The notes below the pieces were generated by a model, which saw nothing but the letters and a program-made list of their open reading frames with translations, did no database searches and was not told where the DNA came from. This document shows positions 1 to 10,555 of a DNA stretch of 50,095 nt, one piece after another (within the stretch, counting starts at the first letter, position 1; every line of letters starts with the position of its first letter). Where the stretch lies: positions 1-50,095 of the forward strand of contig JAJDDY010000040.1 in the NCBI GenBank assembly GCA_029260075.1. The letters are read 5' to 3'. This DNA comes from Phycisphaerae bacterium. Lineage in GTDB: Bacteria > Planctomycetota > Phycisphaerae > UBA1845. The translations under genes and the position numbers were made by a program.

Positions 1-729
<729 letters not shown>

Positions 730-1003
730 AAATCCGTTCCAAATCGTCGAACCCGAAGGTTCAACGCTCAGTTCGACAAAGGGCTTTACATTCTTTTCGT
801 CTGTGAGAATGAAAGCTAAACAAAGCTCCGTTGCGAATCGGCTGGCACCGGTCCGCGGAGCTATAAGGCCCGCACAGCCTAAACAGACGATGGCCAAGCG
901 AGCCTTCACATTCTCACGACGACAAACCTGTTCACTTGTCAAAGAGCACACCCTCATTTGCAGGGCGAACCGGCCATCATAGGGATGGCGGACACCCTGT
1001 CAA
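730..1003 (-). promoter_or_regulatory. rRNA promoter, leader and boxA antitermination site
   Basis: On the minus strand a near-consensus promoter is visible: TTGACA (1003-998), a 16-base spacer, and TATGAT (981-976). An AT-rich stretch upstream (about 1004-1060) could act as an UP element. About 30 bases downstream of the -10 box lies TGCTCTTTGACAA (948-936), which differs by one base from the E. coli boxA TGCTCTTTAACAA used by the Nus antitermination complex. The leader up to the mature 16S end is about 240 bases. It holds a GAACCTTCGGGTTC hairpin near 750-765 that may take part in processing. No protein gene is expected in this stretch. Confidence 0.85.
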
Positions 1004-1257
1004 CAGCATTGCTAACGATATTGGAAGAATTATTTTCCGCCGCAACTGCAAAAATTGAGCCGCCGATGGCGTTGGCCACCATCCGTTCAACGTCCGGCCC
1101 CGGACCCCTTACCCATTCCACCCAGATACGCACACCGGCGCGGGTCGGCTCGTCGGGTGCGGTGTGTGGGTGAATCCGTTCGATGCTAACATACCCCGCA
1201 AATCCGCTACGACGTAACGGGCGGCCGCGATGGGTCGATCGCGCATCAGGAACCACA

Positions 1258-2520
1258 ATGAAGCGGTCACCGCTCACGATCATACTATTCGTCGCCTTCG
1301 TCGACTTGATCGGCTTCGGATTGATCATCCCGCTGCAGGCGGTCTACGCCAAGCGGCTCGGTGCCACGAGCTTGACATTCGGTTTGCTGATTGGCGTGTA
1401 CGCAATCATGCAATTCGTGTTCAACCCCGTGCTGGGACGATGGTCCGATCGCGTCGGCCGTCGCCGCGTGCTGTTGCTCAGCATGGCGGGAAGCGTCATC
1501 AGTCACACGTTGCTTGGTTTGGCTGACCTATCCTATTCCCTACCGCTGTTGTTCGTCGCGCGCATTATGGACGGAATCACCGGTGCCAACGTCGCGACAG
1601 CACAAGCGTACATCGCCGACGTCACGACCGACGAGAACCGTGCTCGCGGTATGGGTTTGTTCGGCGCGGCGTTCGGGCTCGGGTTCGTGCTCGGTCCGGC
1701 CATCGGCGCCGGTCTGGCCGGCGTTGGCGGAATCGTTGGTGACCCGCGATACGCAACAGCCTGGCCGGCGTTCGGCGCCGCGGTGATCTGCGCCATCGCA
1801 TTCGTACTCGTCTGGCGATACTTGCCCGAGTCACGCCGCGCCGAATCAAGCGAAGACGCAACTCCGTTTTTCTCGATGCATCGCCTGCGTGAAGCGATGA
1901 CCCATGATCGCCTGCGCGAGTTGTTCGTGCTGTCGTTCGGCGTGACCTTCGCGTTCGTCATGCTCGAAGCGACGCTTGTGTACTTATGCAAAGATCGATT
2001 GGACATTTCCATTTCGGAAACCGGCTTGCTGTTCGCATACATCGGCATGATCATGGTCGTCGTTCAGGGTGGCTTCGTAGGCAAGCTCGTGGCGAGATTC
2101 GGAGAGATGCGCCTCTTGACGTGTGCTCCGTTTATCACCGCGACGGGGTTTGCATTGCTGGCCACCGTGCCCGAACTCACCGACGTGCGGATGGCGTGGG
2201 TAATGTTGTTTTTGGGGTGCCTCCCCATGGCCATAGGGCAGGGGTTAACCGGTCCAAGCCTCAACGCACTGATTTCTCGCCAAGGAGCGCGCGAGCGCCA
2301 GGGGCTGACGATGGGGCTATCGCAGGGTGTCGGATCGCTGGCCCGTGCGGCCGGGCCTCCGATCGCCGGTTTTCTCTACCTGATCGGTCCGAGTCGACCG
2401 TATCTCGTTGGCGCGGGCGTGCTTTGCGTCTGTGGTCTGTTTGCGCTGTCGATTCGCGGACGACAGCAGCGATCGCTTCGCACAACAACTTCAACGTCGA
2501 CGCCCGACCATCCCTCGTAG
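1258..2520 (+). CDS. MFS transporter, TetA/multidrug-efflux type
   Basis: A 420-residue, 12-TM protein of the major facilitator superfamily. The first helix carries FVAFVDLIGFGLIIPL, typical of TetA-like drug/H+ antiporters. The loop 2-3 signature GRWSDRVGRRRVLLLS (the DxxGRR motif) is intact, and the motif-C-like segment GAAFGLGFVLGPAIGAGLAG follows in TM5. The ATG at 1258 is preferred because upstream in-frame residues look non-coding and the hydrophobic start follows directly. An AGGA lies about seven bases before it. The protein should sit in the cytoplasmic membrane and export a small hydrophobic compound, but the substrate cannot be read from the sequence. It is divergent from the 16S promoter and followed 26 bases later by a glycosyltransferase, so the two may be cotranscribed. 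Confidence 0.9.
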   Translation: MKRSPLTIILFVAFVDLIGFGLIIPLQAVYAKRLGATSLTFGLLIGVYAIMQFVFNPVLGRWSDRVGRRRVLLLSMAGSVISHTLLGLADLSYSLPLLFVARIMDGITGANVATAQAYIADVTTDENRARGMGLFGAAFGLGFVLGPAIGAGLAGVGGIVGDPRYATAWPAFGAAVICAIAFVLVWRYLPESRRAESSEDATPFFSMHRLREAMTHDRLRELFVLSFGVTFAFVMLEATLVYLCKDRLDISISETGLLFAYIGMIMVVVQGGFVGKLVARFGEMRLLTCAPFITATGFALLATVPELTDVRMAWVMLFLGCLPMAIGQGLTGPSLNALISRQGARERQGLTMGLSQGVGSLARAAGPPIAGFLYLIGPSRPYLVGAGVLCVCGLFALSIRGRQQRSLRTTTSTSTPDHPS

Positions 2521-2546
2521 AGCGCAACGGAGTGTTCGCCACAGGA

Positions 2547-4121
2547 ATGAACAGAGCAACACCATCAATCAACGACGAGCTGCGGATTGAAGGCACGTCA
2601 ACATACCCGACGCGCCGTGGCCGAGTCTTACTGGCAGGCTTCTTGTTCGTCCTTGTGCTCGGCGGTTTCCTGCGTTTTGAAGGCGCGGGATCGCGATCGC
2701 TTTGGCGGGACGAGCTGTGTACTTGGCATGTATCGAGAATACCCATCGGCGAAAGTCTTCGGTGGGGTCCGGAGCTGACGAAACCTCCGCTATACCAATT
2801 CGCGCTGCGCGTGCTGAGCAGCGATCCGCAACCGTCGGAAGCCGCACTTCGCTTTCCGGCCGTGTTGTGCGGCGCGCTCACGTTGGTGGCCGCGTTCTGG
2901 TTGGGGTGGATGGGCGGTGGGCTTCAGGTAGGGTTGGCGCTGGCTGTCCTGCTTGCGTTTAACGCCCTACAGATCGAATACAGCCGGGAAGCCAGACCGT
3001 ACACGATGTTGGTGCTCGGGTGCGCGCTCTCCGTGCCGCTGTGGTTCCGTCTGGTCACCACAGGTCGCCGCCGATACCTCTTGGCCTACGTCTTGACGGC
3101 CACCCTGACACTCTACGCGCACTACCTGGCTGCGTTAACCTTTGTCGGTCAGGGGGTCTGGTGGTTGGTGCAGCTTCGCCGCAGCCCGCGCGAAGTTGAG
3201 GATGACGACTCCAGCGACCAGATGCTGTCACCCAAAGGGAAGCGCTACGTGCTGGCGCCGGTTATCGCGATACTTCTGATCGGAGTTTTCTGCATCCCAC
3301 TGGCCGTGCGCTACCTGAAATACAAGTCGTCGATGTTCCAAGGGTTGGAGTGGATCGCACCGCCGACGCTCCATCGAAGCTTGGGTACGTTGGAATCGCT
3401 GACGTACGGATGGCGATGGCTTTACGGAATGTTGGCGACGTCGCTAGTCGTGTGGCTCGTGACATTGAGTCGTTGGCGCCCCAAGCGATGGACACGTTTG
3501 TGGGCTCCGGGCGATGCCGAACCGGAAGCGATGACCGGTTTACTCATAGCCTGCCTCGTCGGATCCTGGTTCGGACTGCTCGTCATCTCGTGGATCGCCC
3601 ATCCAGCGATGGTGGCTCGCTACGCGCTACCGGCGGCCATCCCCGCGCTGCTGATTCCGCTGATGATCGCGCAACGTCTACATCGCCGCGCGCCACTCGT
3701 AATCGCGCTCGTGTTCGTCGTGGGGTCGGCGCCGGTGTGGATCAACCGGCAGGCAAACGTGGGTCTTCGCGAGATGTCGCAGTATCTGATCGAGCACGTC
3801 GACCCCAACCGCGAGCTTGTCGTCCTTACGATCGACAACACGATCTATACCGGTTGGGAAGACTCGGAGCGACTTGGGTTCGAGTACTACCCTATCCCCG
3901 GCCTACCCGTCGCCGAGTTGCACTTGGAATCCGACGGCGTGACGGCCCGCAACGACGTGCTCAAAGACCCGCGAGGGCTCTATCTGATTGTGCTGTGGGC
4001 GGATGAACTGAAGATCATCGAAGCTGCGGGACGCCGGATCGAACCGATAAAAATAGACGGCATCAAGCTGTCGCGATTGCTGTTTGAACCGTATCGACTG
4101 ATACGCATTGCGCCGCTGTAA
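2547..4121 (+). CDS. Membrane glycosyltransferase, GT-C fold (PMT/ArnT-like, family 39)
   Basis: A 524-residue polytopic membrane protein. After the first helix (about residues 28-45) comes SLWRDELCTWHVSRIP, the acidic RDE loop that GT-C enzymes use to bind the lipid-phosphate sugar donor. Then come KPPLYQFALRVL, SYSREARPY-like loops and about ten further hydrophobic segments. The C-terminal ~130 residues form a soluble domain facing the periplasm. These enzymes move a sugar from a polyprenyl-phosphate carrier onto a lipid, protein or glycan outside the membrane, and the acceptor here is unknown. The ATG at 2547 is preceded by ACAGGA. The gene lies 26 bases after the MFS gene and ends before a strong hairpin. 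The product name is secure at superfamily level only. Confidence 0.85.
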   Translation: MNRATPSINDELRIEGTSTYPTRRGRVLLAGFLFVLVLGGFLRFEGAGSRSLWRDELCTWHVSRIPIGESLRWGPELTKPPLYQFALRVLSSDPQPSEAALRFPAVLCGALTLVAAFWLGWMGGGLQVGLALAVLLAFNALQIEYSREARPYTMLVLGCALSVPLWFRLVTTGRRRYLLAYVLTATLTLYAHYLAALTFVGQGVWWLVQLRRSPREVEDDDSSDQMLSPKGKRYVLAPVIAILLIGVFCIPLAVRYLKYKSSMFQGLEWIAPPTLHRSLGTLESLTYGWRWLYGMLATSLVVWLVTLSRWRPKRWTRLWAPGDAEPEAMTGLLIACLVGSWFGLLVISWIAHPAMVARYALPAAIPALLIPLMIAQRLHRRAPLVIALVFVVGSAPVWINRQANVGLREMSQYLIEHVDPNRELVVLTIDNTIYTGWEDSERLGFEYYPIPGLPVAELHLESDGVTARNDVLKDPRGLYLIVLWADELKIIEAAGRRIEPIKIDGIKLSRLLFEPYRLIRIAPL

Positions 4122-4156
4122 TGACCCGAAACAAACCGCAACGCCGATCGCCCGGC

Positions 4157-4187
4157 CGGCAGATTTCACCTGACGTGAAACCTGCCG
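4157..4187. terminator. Convergent-gene hairpin terminator
   Basis: CGGCAG-A-TTTCAC, loop CTGAC, GTGAAA-C-CTGCCG: two perfect stems of six base pairs separated by one A/C mismatch. The site lies in the 103-base gap between the glycosyltransferase (ends 4121) and the convergent Cys-rich protein gene (ends 4225). There is no long T tract on either side, so termination in both directions is inferred from position and stem strength. Confidence 0.6.
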
Positions 4188-4224
4188 ACACGGGATGATT
4201 GGCAGTAATCGAACGACTCGTCGC

Positions 4225-7200
4225 TTACGGCATGAACGCGCCGGTGAACAGGTGCGCATCGCGCAGGTCAACGAATCCGTCGTTGTTGAGGTCCGCAACC
4301 AGACACGAGGTGTCAGCCGGAATGGCTGGACCCTTCATGCACCTGGCCAGAATGCTCCAGTCGTTATTATCCACGACGCCGTCACCGTTAATATCGCCGA
4401 ACTTGGGACAGAGCTCTCTGGCCAATCCGGCGCAGTTCGGTCCCCATCCGCCGTCGCAGCAGAACGCAGAGACAGCGCAGACCCTGTCGCAACAGGTGGC
4501 GTCGTCGCAGAACGGCGTGTCGTTGCCCGGGTCGAAGCAGTCGCCCGTCGACGCGTCACCGCACTTCGGGAACGTGCCGTGGCGAGCGCTGACCAGGTTG
4601 GCAATCTTCACACCCGCGCCGCGAACCGGTGTGTCGTACAGCGGCAAGCAACCTGTCGGATGGATGTACTCCGTATCCGGAGGCAGGCAGTCGATCTTCG
4701 ACAGCACCTTGAACGCCGCTTGGTTGTACACCGGACGGCCACTCGGAAGCGTCAACTCAAAAAAGACATCGAAGAAGCTGTCCACACCCTCAGGCGCCGT
4801 CGGCTGTTCCACCATCGAACCAAGCGATGGACGAAGAACGCCCAACGCCCCGCCGAAGCGACCCGCACGAAGCGAGACACCAGCGCGACTCAACATCAGC
4901 GCCACCATCTCCGTATCGATCACGTCGAGGTGAGCGTCCAACGTGCCCACGTTGGGGAACTGCACCGAAGCGTCCAGCGGCTGACTGCGACGGATACTCA
5001 CCGGACCACCAAGCACCAAACTTACGTCTGCTACGCAGTCCAGATCGAGGTCGATACCGATCTTGGCACCAGAGGGCACCGTGTCTTGACCCGGCTGACA
5101 CGTGTCGATCCAGTGAGCGCCCGGACCGCACTCGTCACACTGCGTGTTGTCCTCGCACGCGTCGTCAACCTGGTTGCCGTCCGCATCACCCAGACACTTC
5201 GTATCCGGACCAAGCGGCGTGCCGTCTTCCAAGCGGCAGAGTTGCGGACGAAGGTCGGCGCAGCGACCACTGTCCAAACAGCACGCCTCCGTCGGGAACG
5301 TCGTGTGGTTCGGAGCCACAAGCCAAGCCACAGGCACGCCACCAACGACCGCGTTGTCGAACAACGGAATACGCTGCGTTACGTGAATGTACGTCGTGTC
5401 CGGCGGGATGCAGTTGATCTTCGAGGCCACACGCAACGGCTCACGGTTGTACAGCGGCGTCGCTAGCGACGGCGACGTCACCTCGAAGAACACGTCGAAG
5501 AAGCTGTCGGCCATCGTATTGTCACCCGACTGCTCAACGATCGAACCGAGTGTAGGTGGCAACACACCGCCCACACCACCGCCAAACCCGGCACGCAGCG
5601 TCACGCCGCCGCCGGTAAGGTTCATGGACAATATCTCCGTTTGAATCGTGTGCGTCGTCGCATCGCCGGCATCGCGACGGATCGTCACCGGACCACGAAG
5701 AATCAGGTTGGTCTCCGGAACGCCGTCGCCGTCAAAGTCCAGACCGGCCAGCGCACGTGAGGGCATCTGATCGTCGCCCGCAGGGCACGCATCCACCCAG
5801 TGAGGACCGGGAGCACACTCGTCGCACGGATCATTCATCTCGCAAACATCATCGCGACCGTTGCCGTTGCCGTCACCCGCACAAGCACTGCCCGGTCCGC
5901 CGGGCGCACCGTTACGCAAACGGCAATCCACAGCCGGAACCATCGCACAAGTGCCATCAACAAGACAGCAGGATTCAAGCGGAATGGGACACACGGTCGT
6001 AGCGCATGTACTTCCCGGTTCCTGAGGAGTCCCGCCGGCGGCGCGGCAGCGATCGGGCTCGAGCATCGAGCAATCTCCAGCCACTAGGCAGCAGGCATCC
6101 TTCGGGAACGTAACGTGCCTCGGCTTCACAAGATTCGCCACCGGCGTTCCGCCGGCGAAGGGCGAAACATAGAGCGGAATGCAATCGGTGATGTGAATGT
6201 ACGAGGAATCGGGCGGAACGCAGTCAATCTTGGACAACACGGTGATCGGCGTTTGGTTGTAGACCGGACCGCCGAGCTGGCTTGCGGTGATTTCGACGAA
6301 CACATCGAACGAACTATCGGCCAAGGCAGGTGTGTTGGCCTGCTCGACGATTGCGCCGAGGGAACGCCTCAATACACCGCCAAACCCGCCGCCGGCGTTC
6401 ATCGTGACGCCGCCACCGGTGAGTTGCATGGCTACGATTTCGGTGTCGATGGTGTGGTTGAGGGCGTCGCCCGCGCCGCGATGGATGGTCACCGGCCCGC
6501 GAAGAATCAGATCGACATCAGCCACACAGTCCAGGTCGAGATCAAGCCCGACCAGGGCACGCGAGCGAATGCGGTCGCTACCCTGCGGGCACTGATCGAC
6601 CCAATGAACGGCGCCGCCGCACTGATCGCAGGGCGTATTCAGTTCGCACGAGTCGTCCGTTCCGTTCCCATCGGCGTCACCGGCGCATCGCGTCCGGGGT
6701 CCGCCGGGCGCGCCGCCGTTGAAACGACACTCCGCACGCGGAACGTCCACGCAGGTGCCCGTAGGGCCGCAACACGCCTCGGTCACGGGCACACAGATCG
6801 CCACTTCACAATTGGCACCGGTGCTATCGGGGATACCACCTTCGAGTTCACAGTCGGCCGCCGTGCTTTCCGCACAAGTTCCGTCCGGGAAGCAGCAGGC
6901 CTGAATTTGAGGACAAGTCGTAGCTGCATTGCGAACGCACTCCGCGTCCCAACCGGTGGTGCAACAATGCGGAAGCAGTTCACAAACCGACCGACAACAA
7001 ACCAAGTCGTCACAATACGGCGTGCCATTGACTAGATGGCAATCACCGGCTGCCGGATCGCCGCACTTGGGAAACGTCGTGTGATCGGCTGCGGTGAGTC
7101 GGGCAACAACTTGACCGGCGCCGATGAACGGCGAATCGTACAAGTCAGTGCATCCGGTTGGATGGATATACCGGGCCGCGGGCGGTACGCAATCGATTTG

Positions 7201-9198
7201 ATCTTTGACGGTCAGCGGTTCATGGTTGTACGCAAATTGCCCGCCTCCCAAGTCGATTTCGAAGAACACATCGAAGAAGCTGTCGCTCAACGAAGCATCG
7301 CCCACGTCCTCAAGAATCGCTCCGAGCGATGGGCCAATCGGTGCGACTGCTTGACCGGATCCGGCGGTCAGCGAAAGTCCACCGCCCGTGAGTTGCAACG
7401 AAACCATCTCGGTATCGATCACGTCAAGGTGACGGTCCAGCGGCTTCGATCCTGGAAAATTGGAGGAGTCGTCCAGCGGACCGGAACGAACGATGGTGAC
7501 CGGACCGGTGAGTACGACGTTGGTATCCGGGATGCAGTTGGCGTCGAGATCGGTATCGATGCCGACGAGCGCACCGGTGGGCATGACATCGCCGCCGGCG
7601 AAGCATTGGTCCATCCAATGCGGGAAACCACCGCAGTCGATGCAGGGGCTGTCGTTTTGACACGTGTCGTCCGTACCGTTGCCGTCCTTGTCACCTATGC
7701 AGAATGAACCTGGCCCGTGCGGGACGCCGCCAGCTTCATCACACCGCGCCCTTGTCACGGTCGAGCACGTACCGTCTGCAAGGCAGCATGCGCCGAGCCT
7801 CGGGCACACGAAGTCACGACAATCCCCTCCCTCGAACCAGACGCCGCGTGCGTTGGCACAGTCCACCTTCGACATTGTTCCGAGGCACTCGCCGTCGGTG
7901 CAGCATGCGCCGAGTATGACGGGCGTGCACGTGAGCTTGGCGGAATACTCTGCCCCGCAGGGGAACGGAGCGTTCGTGGAACTGGCTCCTACGAAAGTCC
8001 AATACGTTCCAGGATTCAGCTGCACGGTGGCCGTACCAGGAACGCAGGCCGCGCCATCAATTAGGGGTACTAAGTTGCCGGTCGTATCAGCGCAAACGCC
8101 TGAGCCCGGTGGCAGTGTTTCTACAATCCCGGCCGTAGAATCAAACTCGGCATTGACCGCCCACGAAACGATGGTTGGCTGGGTCAGCGTAAACTCGAAC
8201 CAATCCGTATCGCGGGTGGGTCCGGCCGCGCCAAGTGCAAGCTCGGCCGTTCCACATGTCGTTGCGCCGCACGCGATCCGCGTGAATAGCGGATCAAGCA
8301 GATTGCATCCGCCGTTGACGGTGTCTGTGGGCAGTCCGCAGTTCGGTTCGTTCTCCGGGGTGCTCGCTGCGTCGCACACCACATCGCACACCGGTCGGCA
8401 CGCCACCTGGGTGCAATCTGCTCCTTCGAACCAGGTCCCGCCGGCGCGGTTGCATCCGGCGAGCGACGGAACCATCGAACAGTCACCCTGAACGCAGCAC
8501 GCACTTAGCGACCTGCACTCAACAGCACCGGTACACACACCAGTAGCACTAGATACGGTCAAGTCGAACCCGCCCGTAAGCCCGGGGGCACCGTGAACCA
8601 AGATGAGGTATTCACGCCCTTGCACCGAGCACCAGTCGACAATCTCCAATCCGCCACCGACCGCCGTGCAATTGTCATCTTGACCGGCCACACAAACCAA
8701 ATCGGCGCAGTCACCGCAGTAGACGCTGATACGAGTATCGTAATCGTTGAACTCGTTGCAATTGCTCGCGGTCATTCGGCTGCCCGTGCCGATGACTGAG
8801 TACCAAATACCCGGCGCTACATCGCTGACACCACAAAAAGGTGCCGCGTCGGCGGTCGCAGCCGTGGTGAAGCCCACGGAAAACCCCGGTACACTAAGTC
8901 GCTGGGCGTTGATACACTTGTCGTTGAGCGGAGTACCGGCGACGGTGCCTGTTGCGGGTAGCTCGGCGGGCTGTGGCGAGGCGATCCGTGTCGTCCACAC
9001 GGGAACACGATCCTCCGCGCGCACGTCGGCTACGTCCTGTCTTTGTGTTGTTGAAGATGTGATGCGTGGAGCGACTGAGCGTTGCGCTCCCAATGTCTTG
9101 CGCGAGTCTTGTCGATTGGTCTGTTGCTGGGCTTCCGCGCCACCGACCCCTACTAATGAAGCGGCCACCAAAGCGGTGATCGAGAGCGTGAGTCGCAT
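4225..9198 (-). CDS. Large exported Cys-rich modular protein with C-terminal dockerin
   Basis: A 1657-residue protein of unknown function. A signal peptide is clear (MRLTLSITALVAASLVGVGG then AEA). An earlier ATG at 9237 would add 13 residues, and neither start has a convincing ribosome site. At least eight short Cys modules of the pattern ACCxxDGxC...C...GG...C occur along the chain. Four longer units of roughly 230-340 residues each contain HWxDxC, a DxDxxG-rich Ca-like loop, LxGPVxIxR, TExxxMxLTGGG and SxFDVFFE. They start near residues 530, 867, 1136 and 1366. The last ~55 residues form a dockerin pair (GDINGDGVVDNNDW and ADLNNDGFVDLRDA). This suggests a secreted or surface-attached Ca-binding protein. 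Large antisense open frames over the gene are shadows. Confidence 0.9.
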   Translation of the reverse strand: MRLTLSITALVAASLVGVGGAEAQQQTNRQDSRKTLGAQRSVAPRITSSTTQRQDVADVRAEDRVPVWTTRIASPQPAELPATGTVAGTPLNDKCINAQRLSVPGFSVGFTTAATADAAPFCGVSDVAPGIWYSVIGTGSRMTASNCNEFNDYDTRISVYCGDCADLVCVAGQDDNCTAVGGGLEIVDWCSVQGREYLILVHGAPGLTGGFDLTVSSATGVCTGAVECRSLSACCVQGDCSMVPSLAGCNRAGGTWFEGADCTQVACRPVCDVVCDAASTPENEPNCGLPTDTVNGGCNLLDPLFTRIACGATTCGTAELALGAAGPTRDTDWFEFTLTQPTIVSWAVNAEFDSTAGIVETLPPGSGVCADTTGNLVPLIDGAACVPGTATVQLNPGTYWTFVGASSTNAPFPCGAEYSAKLTCTPVILGACCTDGECLGTMSKVDCANARGVWFEGGDCRDFVCPRLGACCLADGTCSTVTRARCDEAGGVPHGPGSFCIGDKDGNGTDDTCQNDSPCIDCGGFPHWMDQCFAGGDVMPTGALVGIDTDLDANCIPDTNVVLTGPVTIVRSGPLDDSSNFPGSKPLDRHLDVIDTEMVSLQLTGGGLSLTAGSGQAVAPIGPSLGAILEDVGDASLSDSFFDVFFEIDLGGGQFAYNHEPLTVKDQIDCVPPAARYIHPTGCTDLYDSPFIGAGQVVARLTAADHTTFPKCGDPAAGDCHLVNGTPYCDDLVCCRSVCELLPHCCTTGWDAECVRNAATTCPQIQACCFPDGTCAESTAADCELEGGIPDSTGANCEVAICVPVTEACCGPTGTCVDVPRAECRFNGGAPGGPRTRCAGDADGNGTDDSCELNTPCDQCGGAVHWVDQCPQGSDRIRSRALVGLDLDLDCVADVDLILRGPVTIHRGAGDALNHTIDTEIVAMQLTGGGVTMNAGGGFGGVLRRSLGAIVEQANTPALADSSFDVFVEITASQLGGPVYNQTPITVLSKIDCVPPDSSYIHITDCIPLYVSPFAGGTPVANLVKPRHVTFPKDACCLVAGDCSMLEPDRCRAAGGTPQEPGSTCATTVCPIPLESCCLVDGTCAMVPAVDCRLRNGAPGGPGSACAGDGNGNGRDDVCEMNDPCDECAPGPHWVDACPAGDDQMPSRALAGLDFDGDGVPETNLILRGPVTIRRDAGDATTHTIQTEILSMNLTGGGVTLRAGFGGGVGGVLPPTLGSIVEQSGDNTMADSFFDVFFEVTSPSLATPLYNREPLRVASKINCIPPDTTYIHVTQRIPLFDNAVVGGVPVAWLVAPNHTTFPTEACCLDSGRCADLRPQLCRLEDGTPLGPDTKCLGDADGNQVDDACEDNTQCDECGPGAHWIDTCQPGQDTVPSGAKIGIDLDLDCVADVSLVLGGPVSIRRSQPLDASVQFPNVGTLDAHLDVIDTEMVALMLSRAGVSLRAGRFGGALGVLRPSLGSMVEQPTAPEGVDSFFDVFFELTLPSGRPVYNQAAFKVLSKIDCLPPDTEYIHPTGCLPLYDTPVRGAGVKIANLVSARHGTFPKCGDASTGDCFDPGNDTPFCDDATCCDRVCAVSAFCCDGGWGPNCAGLARELCPKFGDINGDGVVDNNDWSILARCMKGPAIPADTSCLVADLNNDGFVDLRDAHLFTGAFMP

Positions 9199-9239
9199 AG
9201 AATCAGACGGATTGCGTCTACGTGTGTAATGTTGCATTC

Positions 9240-9956
9240 TGTGGCCCCCAAGGCGAAGTGGGCTCCGCCATTGCCTCTCGGCGCGGTCATCGCGTCGAGG
9301 AATTCTACTGCCCTCGTGTTCTTCGATCGTATGAAGCCGCTACGCGACAAGCTGTCCGTCCGAAGAAGGCAGCGCGGGCATAAACCGCGTGCCCTGAACA
9401 ACCACACACTAGCCACAACCTTATTCAACAGGTTGAACAACAGCAGGTGTATGGATCAATATTGTGGTAAGACAAGCCCCAGGACGCACCCAAGAATCGT
9501 GTGCAAACAGCCGACTCGTAAGACTGACCGAGTGGATTCCGTTTCGATCCACAACGCCGACACGACACCGGCCCGCGTCGCGCGAGAGATCCCTCAATTA
9601 CGCCCCCACGTAATTAATCCGCCAAACGCACTAAGCGCACGCGACGGCTACGACACATAACGCCCTCATCGGTCGTCACGCTGACTCCCAGTCTACGCGA
9701 ATGACAGTCCCAGTTCAAGTCCACAAAGCAAATTTTGTGTCCCAGGTCCGATATCAAAGACGTTGGTATGATCCCAGGCGTTCGCCGCGCATTCCCGCGC
9801 TCTGGATGAAGCTTACTCCGCTTGAAAACACTTAAGCACTGACGTTTCTTCTATTTCTCGAGGCCGAATAGCAGTTGCCGCAGCAAGCCCGGGAACTCAC
9901 TCCGGGAACCGGGGTTTGATCGTGAGGGGTCTTGATCGCGCAAAAACGACGTGCCG
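9240..9956. other. Intergenic stretch without a convincing gene
   Basis: About 700 bases upstream of the Cys-rich protein gene. Several short open frames exist on both strands. None has a ribosome site, a recognisable domain or a natural protein composition. The segment may hold the promoter of the gene starting at 9198, but I could not pick one with confidence. Confidence 0.4.
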
Positions 9957-9983
9957 AAAAAAAACCGCCCCTGAAGGAGCGGC
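9957..9983 (-). terminator. Rho-independent terminator (minus strand)
   Basis: Read on the minus strand: GCCGCTCC, loop TTCA, GGGGCGG, then eight T residues (9964-9957). This is a classical intrinsic terminator with one G-T pair in the stem. It lies about 240 bases after the stop of the RRM protein gene (10226) on the same strand, so it probably ends that transcript. It would leave a long 3' UTR holding a palindromic repeat. Confidence 0.8.
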
Positions 9984-10170
9984 TGCTCATTATTGTTTCG
10001 GATTGGCCAACCCGCGAGCGCGAACCGTAACTGCGGAAGCCATTTCGCCGGCCAGAGATTGGGCACGCAGTTAACGGCAGTCCTAGCAGTCTACTTGAAC
10101 AGGGCTGATATTCAGACGCATCGCCGCGAACCCGCCTGTGACAGCGGGACTTGTCCCCGTCAAGAGGCGG

Positions 10171-10216
10171 AAATCGCTAACGGATCACCCGCTGGAAGCC
10201 GGTGCCACACGTGTTC
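10171..10216. repeat. Palindromic repeat, family A (GCTGGAAGCCGGTGCCACAC)
   Basis: The core pairs with itself as ACCGGCT/AGCCGGT. It is nearly identical over about 45 bases to 45586-45630: both start AAATCGCT, continue GATCACC and end in GCCACAC. Related cores lie at 37499-37534, 37665-37702 and 49985-50015. It sits in the 3' UTR of the RRM gene. Confidence 0.8.
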
Positions 10217-10225
10217 AAACGGATT

Positions 10226-10555
10226 CTAGTAGCGGTCGCGGCGACCACCCCCACCGCCACCACCGTAGCCAGCGCCACCTCGACCACCGCCACCGTCACT
10301 TCGTGGGGCGCGGGGCTTGGCTTCATTGACTTTCAGCGCACGGCCGCCGTTTTCCACGCCGTCCAGCGCGCTGATGGCTGCTTGGGCCTCGGCATCGGAA
10401 TCCATTTCGACGAAGCCGAAGCCCTTGCTCTGTCCGGTCGCCCTGTCACTAATGACTTCCGCACTCAACACGGTTCCGTGCTCCGCTAGTAAGGTGTGCA
10501 GGTCCGAGCTGCTTACGTCGTAGCCTAGGTTTCCAACATACAGTTTCTTGCCCAT
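10226..10555 (-). CDS. RRM-domain RNA-binding protein, glycine-rich tail
   Basis: A 109-residue protein that begins directly with an RNA recognition motif. RNP2 is KLYVGNLGY (residues 3-11) and RNP1 is KGFGFVEM (about 43-50); both aromatic RNA-contact positions are kept. The tail (about 82-109) is rich in Gly and Arg, as in the cyanobacterial and planctomycete cold-induced Rbp proteins. It should bind single-stranded RNA in the cytoplasm and may act as an RNA chaperone or stability factor. The ATG at 10555 is preceded by GAGGAG nine bases upstream and follows a long leader from a TTGACA promoter. Longer in-frame starts run into the leader and are rejected. Confidence 0.95.
   Translation of the reverse strand: MGKKLYVGNLGYDVSSSDLHTLLAEHGTVLSAEVISDRATGQSKGFGFVEMDSDAEAQAAISALDGVENGGRALKVNEAKPRAPRSDGGGGRGGAGYGGGGGGGRRDRY

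Noticed and set aside
4195-5466. 423-codon plus-strand frame over the Cys-rich protein gene
   Set aside because: Arg/Val/Thr/His-rich low-complexity product, antisense to a well-supported gene, no ribosome site.
7664-8491. 275-codon plus-strand frame over the same gene
   Set aside because: Antisense shadow, Ser/Pro/Val-rich, no domain.
9851-10066. 71-codon minus-strand frame
   Set aside because: Runs straight through the intrinsic terminator at 9957-9983 and has no recognisable content.
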